Shown here in pieces: positions 10,858 through 18,969 of a stretch of DNA of 64,000 bases (the stretch's first letter is position 1; each line of letters opens with the position of its first letter). Source of the stretch: Aurantiacibacter sp. MUD11. GTDB taxonomy: Bacteria > Pseudomonadota > Alphaproteobacteria > Sphingomonadales > Sphingomonadaceae. The DNA lies in the NCBI RefSeq assembly GCF_026967575.1, contig NZ_CP114054.1, forward strand, positions 1,116,001-1,180,000, in the 5' to 3' direction. Under the pieces are notes generated by a model. That model saw only the letters and a list, made by a program, of their open reading frames with translations. It did no database searches and had not been told where the DNA came from. The translations under genes and the position numbers were made by a program.

Positions 10858-12329
10858 CGGCCACCTCCGGCAGCGAATTCCGCGGCGCATTCCCTGGCGA
10901 CGGTAACGTCGTCGAATGGCAAGACCTGCATGTTTTCTCCCGATCCCACGATCTGACCCTGTTCGTGACCCTTGCCCGCGACCAGTACGATGTCGTCGGC
11001 CTTGGCCTCGGCGATGGCGGCAGCGATCGCCTGCCGCCGTCCGCCGATGTTGCGAGCAGCAGCGCCGGCCCCGGCCAGCACCGCATCGCGGATTTTGGCG
11101 GCATCCTCGCCGCGCGGATTGTCGTCGGTAACGATGACGAGATCGCTACCCTTGGTGGCGGCTGCCCCCATCGGCGCGCGCTTGCCCGTGTCGCGGTCCC
11201 CACCGGCGCCGAACACGGTGATCAGGCGACCCTGCACGTGCGGACGCAGCGCGGCGATGGCGGCAGTCAGCGCGTCGGGCGTGTGGGCGTAGTCGATATA
11301 GACAGGCGCGCCGCTCTTGGTGATGACGGCACGCTCCAGGCGACCGCGCACTGGCTGCAAGCGGGCAACCGCGTCGAACACCTGCGCCGCGTCAGACCCC
11401 GTCGCCAGCGCCAGTCCGGCGGCGGTCAGCGCGTTGGCGACCTGGTAGGCCCCGATCAGCGGCAGGCGGATCGAATAGGCCTTGCCGCCATGGACGAATT
11501 TCAGCTCTTGTCCCAGCGGGCTCGGCGTGCGGGCGATCAAGTTGATGCCCTTGCCCTTCTCACCGACGGTAAAGAGGTTCAGGCCGCGTTCCCTGGCGAC
11601 GGCAATCGCGCGGTCGGACCACTCGTCGTCGGCCCAGATAACCGCCGTGCCGCCATCCTGCACCACTTCGGAAAACAGGCGCATCTTGGCGGCGAAATAG
11701 TCCTCCATGTCCTTGTGATAGTCGAGGTGGTCGCGGCTGAGGTTGGTGAAGGCCCCGGCGTGCACCGCCAGCCCCTCGTTGCGGAACTGCGACAGGCCAT
11801 GGCTGGAGGCCTCGTAGGCCACATGGGTCACGCCCTCGCGGGCGAGGCCGGTCATGTTGGACAGGAAGGTGACGATGTCGGGCGTGGTCAACCCAGTGGA
11901 GACGCTTTCGTCCGGCGTGGTGACGCCCAGCGTGCCGATGCTGGCCGCGCGCTCGCCGCACATGCGCCAGATCTGGCGAGTCATCTCGACCGTGGACGTC
12001 TTGCCGTTGGTGCCGGTGACCGCGACCACGGTCTCCGGCGTCGGACGATAGAATTTCGCGGCCGCCTCGGCGAAGGCCTTGCGCGGTGTGGCATCGGCCA
12101 GGTGCAGCGCGCCCTCCACCGCGGCTTCGGCTCGCGCGACAACCGCCACGGCACCATTGGCCACGGCATCGGGAATGAAGTCCTCGCCATTCACCGCCGT
12201 GCCCTGGAAGGCGCCGAAGACGTTGCCCGGCGCCACCTTGCGATGGTCGATGGCGAAGCCGGTGATCCGGGTTTCCCCCGCGTCGCCGGCATCGACGCCG
12301 AAAGTTGCTGCAAGATCGGCAAGGCGCAT
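10854..12329 (-). CDS. murE: UDP-MurNAc-L-Ala-D-Glu--meso-diaminopimelate ligase MurE
   Basis: MurE adds the third residue of the stem peptide. The 491-residue product has the ATP loop VVAVTGTNGKTSTVEMTRQI, the central FTNLSRDHLDYHKDMEDYFA and the specificity motif DDNPRGEDAAKIRDAVLAG. DNPR is the signature of enzymes that use meso-diaminopimelate rather than lysine, so the cell wall is predicted to be the usual Gram-negative DAP type. Its ATG overlaps the ftsI stop by one base (TGATG) and its stop overlaps the murF GTG. Confidence 0.97.
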   Translation of the reverse strand: MRLADLAATFGVDAGDAGETRITGFAIDHRKVAPGNVFGAFQGTAVNGEDFIPDAVANGAVAVVARAEAAVEGALHLADATPRKAFAEAAAKFYRPTPETVVAVTGTNGKTSTVEMTRQIWRMCGERAASIGTLGVTTPDESVSTGLTTPDIVTFLSNMTGLAREGVTHVAYEASSHGLSQFRNEGLAVHAGAFTNLSRDHLDYHKDMEDYFAAKMRLFSEVVQDGGTAVIWADDEWSDRAIAVARERGLNLFTVGEKGKGINLIARTPSPLGQELKFVHGGKAYSIRLPLIGAYQVANALTAAGLALATGSDAAQVFDAVARLQPVRGRLERAVITKSGAPVYIDYAHTPDALTAAIAALRPHVQGRLITVFGAGGDRDTGKRAPMGAAATKGSDLVIVTDDNPRGEDAAKIRDAVLAGAGAAARNIGGRRQAIAAAIAEAKADDIVLVAGKGHEQGQIVGSGENMQVLPFDDVTVARECAAEFAAGGGR

Positions 12330-14092
12330 CAGTCCACATCCCCCACAAGCGGGCGCAGGTCGGTCAGGTCGATATCGCGGTCGGCATCGGGCAGCACGCC
12401 CAGCTGCGGGCCGATGCGCGGCACCAGGCGGCCCACGATCGGCGCGGCGTTCCAGGCGGCGGTACGCTGGTAGGAACTGGCGATCGTGCCCTGCGGCTCG
12501 TCAAGCATGGCGATGACCACGTAACGCGGACGGTCCATCGGGAAGGCCGCGGCGAAGGTGGAGACCAGCGAGGACCGGCGATAGCCGCCCGCACCGGGCT
12601 TTTCGGCGCTGCCGGTCTTGCCGCCGACACGGAAGCCGGGCGCGTTGGCGTTGCGGCCCGTACCGTAGACGGCGATCATGCGCAGCAGCTGGTTCATGCG
12701 GGCGCTGGTGCTGGCCTTGAACACGCGGCGACCGCGCGGGGCCTGCCCCGGCTCGACCCGCTGCAGCGTGGCCGGACGCCAGATGCCGCCGTTCACCATG
12801 GCGGCATAGGCGGATGCGAGGTGCAGCGGCGTGACGGCGATACCGTGGCCATAACCCACTGTAATCGCGCGGATACGGGACCACTCGCCCGATTGCCAGA
12901 TCGGGAAACCGCGCGCGGGCAGTTCGATATAGGGCCGCTCGTTCATGCCCAGCTCGACCATGTAGTTGCGCAGCGTCGCCGCGCCCATTTCGTCGACGAT
13001 ATGGCCGGTCACGATGTTGGACGAATGGATCAGCATCTCGGGCGTGTTCAGCGTTTCGCCCAACGGGTGGGAGTCGCGGATCATGCGCCCTTGCGCTTCA
13101 TAGGGGGTCGCCCCGTAGCGACGCGAGAGATCGGTAATCGAACCGCTATCGATGGCTGCGGCCACCGCCAGCGGCTTGAAGGTGCTGCCCAGCTCGTAGA
13201 CCTGGTTGGTGACGCGATTGAAGGCCGGGGCGGTGATGCCGCGATCGTGCTGTTCCTGCGTCACCCGCACATCGGAGGTCTGCACGTCGTTGGGATCGAA
13301 TTCAGGAAGCGAGGCCATTGCCAGCACCTCGCCGGTGTCGACATCGAGCACGATGCCCGCCGCGCCCACGGCATTCACCGCGCGCATGCCGCTGCGCAAT
13401 TCGTCTTCCAGCGCGCCCTGGACACGCATGTCGATGGACAATGCCACGCTTTCGCCGCGCCGGTTGGGGTCGAGCAGCTGCTCGTCCAGCACGGCTTCCA
13501 TGCCGACGCGGCCGTGCCCATCGGCAGCCACATAGCCGAGCACGTGAGCGGCCAGCGATCCTTGCGGATAGTGGCGGTCGGTCTCGCGCGGCAGTTCCAG
13601 CGCCAGTTCGCCGATGGCGATCACGCGATTGGCGTCCTCGGGCAGAATCCGGCGGCGCAGGTAACCCGGCCGTCCGGAGCGCAGCTTCTGGGTGACCTCG
13701 TAGACATCGAGGTCGGGGAAGATCTCTTTCAGTTCGGCCGCCACCTGCTCGGGCGACTTCACCAGCGGCGGGCCACCGTCGCCGCCCTCGGTCATGGCAC
13801 TGGGGTTGAACCACAGGGCATAGGCCGGGAAAGCGCGCGCCAGCGGCACCCCGTTGCGGTCGGTAATCTCCCCGCGCGGAGGCAGCAGGGCCGCGGCCAT
13901 GCTGCGCGTGGTGGGCGCAGGTTCGACCGTGCCGATCCAGGCGATGCGCACCAGCGCCGCCGCCGCCACCAGCACAAATACCGCGGCGATCAGCAGCAAG
14001 CGCAGGCGAGCGACCAGCAACGTCCGGCGCCGATGGTCGACAAGCCCCTTCGGGCCAGTAATGATCGTGCGCGGGGCGGCGTAGGCGGTCAC
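12329..14092 (-). CDS. ftsI: Septal penicillin-binding protein FtsI (PBP3), class B
   Basis: FtsI is the monofunctional transpeptidase of septal peptidoglycan, working with FtsW. The 587-residue protein has a basic cytoplasmic tail, a membrane anchor at about 30-50 (LRLLLIAAVFVLVAAAALVR), a dimerization domain with RGEITDRNGVPLARAFPAYA, and a transpeptidase domain with the active serine in STFK (about residue 303), SSN in MLIHSSNIVTGHIV and KTG in GGKTGSAEKPGAGGY. Translation starts at GTG 14092, which overlaps the ftsL stop by 4 bases. Length and motif spacing match functional PBP3 proteins. Confidence 0.96.
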   Translation of the reverse strand: MTAYAAPRTIITGPKGLVDHRRRTLLVARLRLLLIAAVFVLVAAAALVRIAWIGTVEPAPTTRSMAAALLPPRGEITDRNGVPLARAFPAYALWFNPSAMTEGGDGGPPLVKSPEQVAAELKEIFPDLDVYEVTQKLRSGRPGYLRRRILPEDANRVIAIGELALELPRETDRHYPQGSLAAHVLGYVAADGHGRVGMEAVLDEQLLDPNRRGESVALSIDMRVQGALEDELRSGMRAVNAVGAAGIVLDVDTGEVLAMASLPEFDPNDVQTSDVRVTQEQHDRGITAPAFNRVTNQVYELGSTFKPLAVAAAIDSGSITDLSRRYGATPYEAQGRMIRDSHPLGETLNTPEMLIHSSNIVTGHIVDEMGAATLRNYMVELGMNERPYIELPARGFPIWQSGEWSRIRAITVGYGHGIAVTPLHLASAYAAMVNGGIWRPATLQRVEPGQAPRGRRVFKASTSARMNQLLRMIAVYGTGRNANAPGFRVGGKTGSAEKPGAGGYRRSSLVSTFAAAFPMDRPRYVVIAMLDEPQGTIASSYQRTAAWNAAPIVGRLVPRIGPQLGVLPDADRDIDLTDLRPLVGDVD

Positions 14093-14616
14093 CGGGTGGC
14101 AGACCCCATTCCGGCAGAGACGGTAACGTTGGCGATGGGCACGCGCAGCGGCCCGGGCGCCATGGCCACGGCCAGGTGTCCGCCGTTCGGACGGTCACCC
14201 GCCAGCACCTTCTCGTCCACCGGCCGGCCCGTCAGCGGAGAGACCAGCTCGGGGAATTCGGGGACGTCCTGCTCGCCGGTCATCCCGGCCAGCATGATCG
14301 GCTGCGGCGCATCGGCGCTGCGCGGGCTGCCGAAGCTGGCCAACTGCAGCGGGCTGTCGAGGAACTGTTCGGCGCGCGGCGCCTCGAAGCCGAAGTCGAC
14401 CCGGTTCCATGCTGCCAGTTGCACCTGGTTGGAGCGCGTCAGGAATTCGGTTTCCAGCAGCAGGTTCTGGTTCTCCAGCCGCACGATTTCGCGTTCGGCC
14501 CGCACGACATCCGCATGGACGGCGTTCACCTTCACATGCAGCAACGCGTAGAGCGCGATGCAGGTGCCAAGGGCGGCGAGCCAGCCAATGCGGCGGATCC
14601 GGGCGTGCGGGGTCAT
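14089..14616 (-). CDS. ftsL: Probable cell division protein FtsL
   Basis: The position between rsmH and ftsI is that of ftsL, a small bitopic divisome protein that joins FtsB and FtsQ. The 175-residue product fits: a short basic cytoplasmic N-terminus, one membrane helix at about residues 11-28 ([20 protein letters not shown]), then a charged helical stretch to about 62 ([20 protein letters not shown]) that looks like a coiled coil. The periplasmic tail of about 110 residues is Pro/Gly-rich and much longer than in E. coli FtsL (121 residues in total). Sequence identity to FtsL is always low, so the assignment relies on position and topology. Confidence 0.78.
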   Translation of the reverse strand: MTPHARIRRIGWLAALGTCIALYALLHVKVNAVHADVVRAEREIVRLENQNLLLETEFLTRSNQVQLAAWNRVDFGFEAPRAEQFLDSPLQLASFGSPRSADAPQPIMLAGMTGEQDVPEFPELVSPLTGRPVDEKVLAGDRPNGGHLAVAMAPGPLRVPIANVTVSAGMGSATR

Positions 14617-15563
14617 GCGGCGTCCTTTCGGGCAGGTGCGGCAGTGCGGATGGCGGCGCGCAGCGTGGCGGAACGCGCGCGCGGGTTGCGGTCGATCTCG
14701 GCAGCAGACGGCCGGATCGCCTTGGACAATTGCCCGAAGCGCGCGGGGGGAAGGGTTTGCGCTTCGGGCAGGTAGCGTGAGCCACGGGGGTTCGCATTCG
14801 CGGCATCACGCAGGAATTTCTTGACGATGCGGTCTTCCAGCGAGTGGAAGCTGACCACCGCCAGTCGACCGCCTTCCTTGAGCAGCTCCTCCGCGGCGGC
14901 AAGGCCCGCTTCGAGCTCGTCCAGCTCGCCATTCACGTGGATACGGATGGCCTGGAAGCTGCGGGTGGCAGGATCCTTCGGCGCGCCGGCGCGATAGCCC
15001 AGCGCCTTGCGCACCACAGCGGCGAGTTCGCCGGTGGTCGTCAGCGGGCGTGCCGCCACGATGGCGCGAGCGACGCGGCGCGACTGGCGCTCCTCGCCAT
15101 ACTTGTAGAGCACGTCGGCAATGTCCTTTTCAGCTGCCTCGTTCACGAAGTCGGCAGCGGTCGGGCCGGACTGGCTCATGGTCATGTCGAGCGGGCCGTC
15201 GGCGGAAAAGGCAAAGCCGCGCTCGGCCTGGTCGAGCTGCATCGAGGACACGCCGATATCCATGGCAATGCCGTCCACCTGCGCCACGCCGGCCTCGGCC
15301 ATGGCGTCGACCATTTCCGAGAAGCGGCGCTGGTGCAGCACCAGCCGTGGCGGGTCTTCGCGGGTCTCGCTCCACTCGCGCCCGGCAGCAATGGCATCGG
15401 GATCGCGGTCGAAGGCGTGCACGGTCGCCCCGCGCTCCAGGATGGCGCGGGTATAGCCGCCGGCACCGAAGGTGGCGTCGATGATGACGTCGCCCGGCTG
15501 CGGATCGAGCGCCTCGATCACTTCATCCAGCAGGACGGGAACATGCGGGGCGGAAGCGGTCAC
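14613..15563 (-). CDS. rsmH: 16S rRNA (cytosine1402-N4)-methyltransferase RsmH
   Basis: RsmH (formerly MraW) methylates N4 of C1402 in 16S rRNA, in the P site of the small subunit. The 316-residue product reads [20 protein letters not shown], then the SAM-binding [40 protein letters not shown] and the C-terminal [20 protein letters not shown]. The start is GTG 15563, in a 4-base overlap with the mraZ stop. The stop overlaps the ftsL ATG by 4 bases. Nothing unusual in length or motifs. Confidence 0.96.
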   Translation of the reverse strand: MTASAPHVPVLLDEVIEALDPQPGDVIIDATFGAGGYTRAILERGATVHAFDRDPDAIAAGREWSETREDPPRLVLHQRRFSEMVDAMAEAGVAQVDGIAMDIGVSSMQLDQAERGFAFSADGPLDMTMSQSGPTAADFVNEAAEKDIADVLYKYGEERQSRRVARAIVAARPLTTTGELAAVVRKALGYRAGAPKDPATRSFQAIRIHVNGELDELEAGLAAAEELLKEGGRLAVVSFHSLEDRIVKKFLRDAANANPRGSRYLPEAQTLPPARFGQLSKAIRPSAAEIDRNPRARSATLRAAIRTAAPARKDAA

Positions 15564-16069
15564 TTGCCCTTCCCCTTCGATGCAGCCTTGGCGCGCACTT
15601 CCTCGGCATTGGCGAGACACAGCTGGTACTGGTCGTCCCAGCCGCCGCCCATCTGGCCGAGGTGGTCGAGGTCCCACATGGTGATGAACTGGCCGCCGCC
15701 GAGGAAACAGATGTTGTCGGTGATGTTGCCGACCTTGCAGAACCGCTCCGGAAGGATGAAGCGGCCGCTCTTGTCGAAGGGGACTTCGGTGAAGGTCCAC
15801 ATCTGGGTGGAGCGCAGGTCGCGGTCGAAATCGAGGTCGCGGCGCACCGCGTTTTCCTCTTCCTTGTCGAGGATGTCCTCGAAACTGTCGGTGCGCGAAA
15901 GGCCGAAGGCGTTTAGGCAGGGATACTTGTGGTGCTTGGCAACGCACAGCACGCCATCGTCACCCAGCTCGGCGAAGACCTTGCGGAACAGCGGCGGCAG
16001 GACGAAGCGATCCTTTTCGCCGCGAAGCGAAAAGCCCTGCCCCCTGTATCCTGTTGGCCGCTGCGCCAC
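15560..16069 (-). CDS. mraZ: Transcriptional regulator MraZ
   Basis: MraZ is an AbrB/SpoVT-fold DNA-binding protein that represses its own dcw operon in E. coli. The 169-residue product shows the two characteristic half domains, [20 protein letters not shown] and [20 protein letters not shown], the second with the conserved D-x-x-GR-x-x-LP element. The first repeat has KDRFVLP where other families have KGR. The start is GTG 16069, preceded by GAGGGA at 7 bases. It is first in the cluster and has its own leader with phased repeats (16191-16244) that are the likely binding sites. Confidence 0.93.
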   Translation of the reverse strand: MAQRPTGYRGQGFSLRGEKDRFVLPPLFRKVFAELGDDGVLCVAKHHKYPCLNAFGLSRTDSFEDILDKEEENAVRRDLDFDRDLRSTQMWTFTEVPFDKSGRFILPERFCKVGNITDNICFLGGGQFITMWDLDHLGQMGGGWDDQYQLCLANAEEVRAKAASKGKGK

Positions 16070-16142
16070 GAACCGTCCCTCGATTGCCTTCCCTTACGGA
16101 CGCGCCCTCCCCGCACCGTGCCGCGCGCAGGCGCAGCCGGCT

Positions 16143-16161
16143 CACCTCGCCAGGCGAGGTG
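16143..16161 (-). promoter_or_regulatory. Perfect palindrome in the mraZ leader
   Basis: CACCTCGCCAGGCGAGGTG is a 19-base inverted repeat, arms of 9 around one base. It lies between the phased GGG repeats and the mraZ start, so it should be in the transcribed leader. It could be an operator, or an RNA hairpin of 8 pairs with a 3-base loop. There is no T-run beside it, so it is not a standard terminator. Confidence 0.55.
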
Positions 16162-16190
16162 CAACACGGGCTTTGTGTCCGATGGAATCA

Positions 16191-16244
16191 GGGAATAACG
16201 CGGGCGAACGCGGGATGAAAGGGGAAATTACGGGAAATTGTGGG
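16191..16244 (-). promoter_or_regulatory. Putative MraZ operator: six GGG boxes with 10-bp phasing
   Basis: On the plus strand, GGG triplets start at 16191, 16202, 16212, 16222, 16232 and 16242; the last five are exactly 10 bases apart and four read GGGA. Bases between are A-rich, for example GGGAAATTAC then GGGAAATTGT. The known E. coli MraZ operator is a set of TGGG direct repeats with 5-base spacers, also a 10-base period, just downstream of the mra promoter. The match in layout, place and neighbour is strong; binding itself is inferred. Confidence 0.7.
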
Positions 16245-16246
16245 AG

Positions 16247-16280
16247 AACGGTATAAACCGTTGATTTTATTATGTCTGAA
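16247..16280 (-). promoter_or_regulatory. Candidate dcw (mra) promoter with overlapping palindrome
   Basis: Read on the minus strand, TTCAGA (16280-16275) and TTTATA (16257-16252) are 17 bases apart, a weak -35/-10 pair in the only AT-rich stretch before mraZ. The -10 candidate sits in an inverted repeat AACGGT-ATAA-ACCGTT (16247-16262). The upstream gene stops at 16286, so an mraZ promoter must lie about here. Box matches are partial, so the exact start is uncertain. Confidence 0.45.
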
Positions 16281-16285
16281 TCTGC

Positions 16286-17128
16286 CTAGTCCCTCGCGCT
16301 TTCTTGCGACATTTCGCTGCTAATTGTCTCATTTCCCGGCCTATCCCGCATGGAATCGCCAATTGCACGCGGATTTTCCCGCGCCATCCCCAATGCGTGC
16401 CCGATCAGCCAGGCGAGCGCGTTTTCCGCGTGGTCGTAGGGACCGGCGATATCCAGCATGGCGGCATCGGCCACCAGCAACGCCTGCCCTGCCCCGAGGC
16501 GGCAATGCGCCAGCAGGCCATCGCCGGGGATGTTGCACGGCTGGTCGGCCTCGGCTTCGACATAGCGCCATTCGCCGCGCATGTTCACCGGCAGCGGGTC
16601 GCCGAAATGGTCCGCCAGCTGCAGCCCCGCGGCCTGCGCCGGGTCAAAGCTGAGCTCCAGGCCCCAATGGGCGAGGATCGGCGACAGCAGCGCCACGTCC
16701 TGCGGACGGCGACGATCGCCGATATGGAAGCGGGATTCGCCGGTCATCATCGGGTCCGCGAACAGCAGCAGCCGGCCGCCGCCTCGCACCCAGGCGTCGA
16801 GCGCGACGTTCTCTTCGGGCGAAAGGCCGCGCGGCTGCGCCATCAGCAGGTTGCGATGCTGCGCGAGCGCCTCTTGCGAGAGGTAGTCCAGCGGTACTGG
16901 CTCGCCATGCTGCGCGATTACCTCGCGCGCCCAGTGCGTCTGCCCGTCGCCGGAAATCAGTTCATCGAGGCCACCGGCTTCGCCCCAGTAGATCGGCACG
17001 GTGCCCATCAGCGCCAGGCTGTCGCGCGCAGGCGCTTCGGCGACATCGTCGGCATGGGCTGACGTGGCGGCGAGCAGCATTGCCGCCAGCCCTGCCAGCA
17101 GGCGCGGCAGCTTACTGGCGCGGGGCAT
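16286..17128 (-). CDS. Exported protein with GldG/DUF4350-like domain
   Basis: The 280-residue product has a signal peptide (MPRASKLPRLLAGLAAMLLA then SAHADD) and a single mixed alpha/beta domain. Visible features include LMGTVPIYWGEAGGLDELIS, HRNLLMAQPRGLSPEENVAL, DAWVRGGGRLLLFADPMMTG and LLVADAAMLDIAGPYDHAEN. This pattern, a Rossmann-like strand order with a glycine-rich turn before FADP, resembles the DUF4350 or ABC auxiliary domain of GldG-type proteins, which has a class I glutamine amidotransferase-like fold without the catalytic cysteine. The family call is tentative. The ATG at 17128 overlaps the preceding gene by 17 bases. It lies just upstream of the dcw promoter and its function is unknown. 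Confidence 0.6.
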   Translation of the reverse strand: MPRASKLPRLLAGLAAMLLAATSAHADDVAEAPARDSLALMGTVPIYWGEAGGLDELISGDGQTHWAREVIAQHGEPVPLDYLSQEALAQHRNLLMAQPRGLSPEENVALDAWVRGGGRLLLFADPMMTGESRFHIGDRRRPQDVALLSPILAHWGLELSFDPAQAAGLQLADHFGDPLPVNMRGEWRYVEAEADQPCNIPGDGLLAHCRLGAGQALLVADAAMLDIAGPYDHAENALAWLIGHALGMARENPRAIGDSMRDRPGNETISSEMSQESARD

Positions 17129-17480
17129 TGCTCGGCGGCGGCACATCGTCACGGGCACCGGTCGCGGTGGGCGTGGGTGTCGGCGTGGGGTTGGAGGCCG
17201 CCGGCAGTTCCGGCACCACGCCCGCATCGGCCAGCGGGTCACGCGGGGCAGAGGTCTCGCTGGCAACGACGGTGGGGGCAGCTTCGGGCACGGCATTCGC
17301 CTCGGTGCGCTGGGCGCGGCTGGTAATCGCGTCGGCCAGCCCCACCAGCAAGGCGAGGCCGGCGATCAGCGATACGCCGATCTGCAGGCGCTGCACGCGC
17401 TCCGCCCGCGTTCCGGCCAGCGGGGCCGGCTCCCCTTCGGGAGCCCGTGGGCGCAGCATGTCTCGTGGATCGAAAGCCAT
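17112..17480 (-). CDS. Small single-pass membrane protein, Pro/Thr-rich tail
   Basis: I do not recognise this 122-residue protein. It has an Asp/Arg/Pro-rich cytoplasmic N-terminus (MAFDPRDMLRPRAPEGEP), one hydrophobic helix at about residues 34-52 (IGVSLIAGLALLVGLADAIT) and a tail rich in Ala, Pro and Thr that includes a TPTPTPT repeat. It starts 10 bases after the cysK stop and overlaps the following exported protein gene by 17 bases, so the three are likely cotranscribed. The low-complexity tail suggests a flexible periplasmic linker rather than an enzyme. Confidence 0.7.
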   Translation of the reverse strand: MAFDPRDMLRPRAPEGEPAPLAGTRAERVQRLQIGVSLIAGLALLVGLADAITSRAQRTEANAVPEAAPTVVASETSAPRDPLADAGVVPELPAASNPTPTPTPTATGARDDVPPPSNAPRQ

Positions 17481-17490
17481 GCGGACCGTT

Positions 17491-18513
17491 CTAGTCCTGC
17501 GAATCTGAACCTAACCAGTCGAACACCGGCAGGCCCTTCTCGCGCAGCCAATCGGCGTTGTAGAGCGTGGATAGGTAACGGAAGCCGGTGTCGCACAGGA
17601 TGGTGGCAATGCGCGGGTTCTCCACGCCTTCGGCCACCAGCTGGCGGCCCAGCGCCACGGCACCGGCCACGTTGATGCCGCTGGACAGGCCCAGGCACAG
17701 CCCTTCCTCGCGCAGCAGCCGGGCGACCCATTCCATGCCTTCCTCGTCCGACATGCGGAACTGGGTATCGATCGGCGCGCCCTCCAGGTTGGCGGTGATG
17801 CGCCCTTGCCCGATGCCCTCGGCCACCGAGGAGCCTTCGGCCTTCAGCTCGCCACAGGCATAGTAGTTGAACAGCGCCGCACCGTAGGGATCGGTCAGCG
17901 CGATACGAACGTTCTCGTCCTTTTCCTTCAGCCCCATGGCGACGCCGGCCAGCGTGCCGCCGGTGCCCACGGCGCAGGTAAAGCCATCCACCCGGCCGTC
18001 CATCTGCTCCCAGATTTCCGGCGCGGTGCCCTCGATATGGGCGCGGCGGTTGGCGATATTGTCGAACTGGTTGGCCCAGACCGCGTTCTCGGTTTCCTCG
18101 GCGATGCGGCGGCTGGTGTGGACGAAGTGGTTGGGATCGGCGAACTTGGTCGGCGGCACCGTCACCAGCTCCGCGCCTAGCGCGCGCAACGTGTCCATCT
18201 TTTCCTTGGACTGGTTGTCCGGCATCACGATCACGCACTTGTAGCCAAGCGCATTGGCCACCAGCGCGATGCCGATGCCGGTGTTGCCGGCCGTGCCCTC
18301 GACCACCGTGCCGCCCGGCTTCAGCTCTCCGCGCGCCTCGGCATCGCGGATGATCCACAGGGCCGCGCGATCCTTTACGGACGCGCCGGGATTGGCGAAC
18401 TCGCACTTGCCCCAGATCTCGCAGCCGGCGGCCTCGCTGGGCCCCTTGAGCAGCACGAGCGGGGTCTTGCCGATAAGGTCGAGCGTCGTTTGGCGAACAG
18501 GCAACTGGGTCAT
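17491..18513 (-). CDS. cysK: Cysteine synthase family protein (PLP-dependent)
   Basis: A fold-type II PLP enzyme expected to make cysteine from O-acetylserine and sulfide. The 340-residue protein has the PLP lysine at K47 in NPGASVKDRAALWI, a phosphate loop at 72-79 and the glycine loop AVGTGGTLAGVA. The phosphate loop reads EGTAGNTG, not the EPTSGNTG usual in CysK and CysM; this variant marks a separate clade of cysteine synthase-like proteins, so substrate preference may differ. The ATG at 18513 was taken because the in-frame upstream ATG has no conserved sequence. It sits between a ferredoxin gene and two membrane or exported proteins. Confidence 0.82.
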   Translation of the reverse strand: MTQLPVRQTTLDLIGKTPLVLLKGPSEAAGCEIWGKCEFANPGASVKDRAALWIIRDAEARGELKPGGTVVEGTAGNTGIGIALVANALGYKCVIVMPDNQSKEKMDTLRALGAELVTVPPTKFADPNHFVHTSRRIAEETENAVWANQFDNIANRRAHIEGTAPEIWEQMDGRVDGFTCAVGTGGTLAGVAMGLKEKDENVRIALTDPYGAALFNYYACGELKAEGSSVAEGIGQGRITANLEGAPIDTQFRMSDEEGMEWVARLLREEGLCLGLSSGINVAGAVALGRQLVAEGVENPRIATILCDTGFRYLSTLYNADWLREKGLPVFDWLGSDSQD

Positions 18514-18523
18514 GCCTGCTGAA

Positions 18524-18571
18524 TTAGGGGCACACGGCCCATCGCGCAACGCGAATGGGCTTGGCCCCTAA
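18524..18571. terminator. Large stem-loop between ferredoxin and cysK genes
   Basis: The outer arms TTAGGGGC (18524-18531) and GCCCCTAA (18564-18571) enclose an inner stem GCCCAT/CGCG pairing with CGCG/ATGGGC. It lies just after the ferredoxin stop (18576) and before the cysK start. There is no strong T-run on the minus strand after it, so it may end or attenuate ferredoxin transcription only partly. Confidence 0.4.
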
Positions 18572-18575
18572 AAAC

Positions 18576-18893
18576 TCAATCTTCTTCGGCGATGGTCACC
18601 TTCATGCCGTCGAGCTCGGGCGTGAAGGGGATCTGGCACGACAGGCGCGAGTTCTCGTCGCGGTGGTCGCTGGAATCGAGCAGGTCGTCTTCGTCCACGC
18701 TCATTTCCGGCAGCTTGTCCTTGAAGGCCGGGTCCACGTGCACGTGGCAGGTGGCGCAGGAACAGCAGCCGCCACACAGCGCCAGCAGCTCGTCAAAGCC
18801 GTTGTCGCGGATGGCTTCCATCACGGTCAGGCCGTTGTCGACCTCGATGGTGGATTCCTCGCCGGAGCGGGTGACGACGGTCAGCTTGGGCAT
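18576..18893 (-). CDS. 2Fe-2S ferredoxin, adrenodoxin/ISC type
   Basis: A small soluble electron carrier of 105 residues. Cluster ligands are C40, C46 and C49 in [10 protein letters not shown], and C86 in SRLSCQI, the C-x5-C-x2-C...C spacing of vertebrate-type (adrenodoxin, Fdx, putidaredoxin) ferredoxins. Two further cysteines at 43 and 44 inside the loop are unusual. HVHVDP after the third cysteine and the acidic DEDDLLD region are typical partner-binding elements. Alphaproteobacterial homologues serve P450 or cluster assembly; no isc or P450 gene is nearby, so the partner is unknown. It is divergent from the DNA glycosylase gene, 76 bases away. Confidence 0.92.
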   Translation of the reverse strand: MPKLTVVTRSGEESTIEVDNGLTVMEAIRDNGFDELLALCGGCCSCATCHVHVDPAFKDKLPEMSVDEDDLLDSSDHRDENSRLSCQIPFTPELDGMKVTIAEED

Positions 18894-18969
18894 GGCTTTG
18901 CAGATTTCCTCTGGTGACTTGAAGCGCGGCTGCTAGGCAATCGCGGCATGGATGGCAAGGATTGGGCAC

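Noticed and set aside
16191-16244. Short regular repeats as a CRISPR array
   Set aside because: The unit is 10 bases with no spacers of 30 or so bases; it fits an operator in the mraZ leader.
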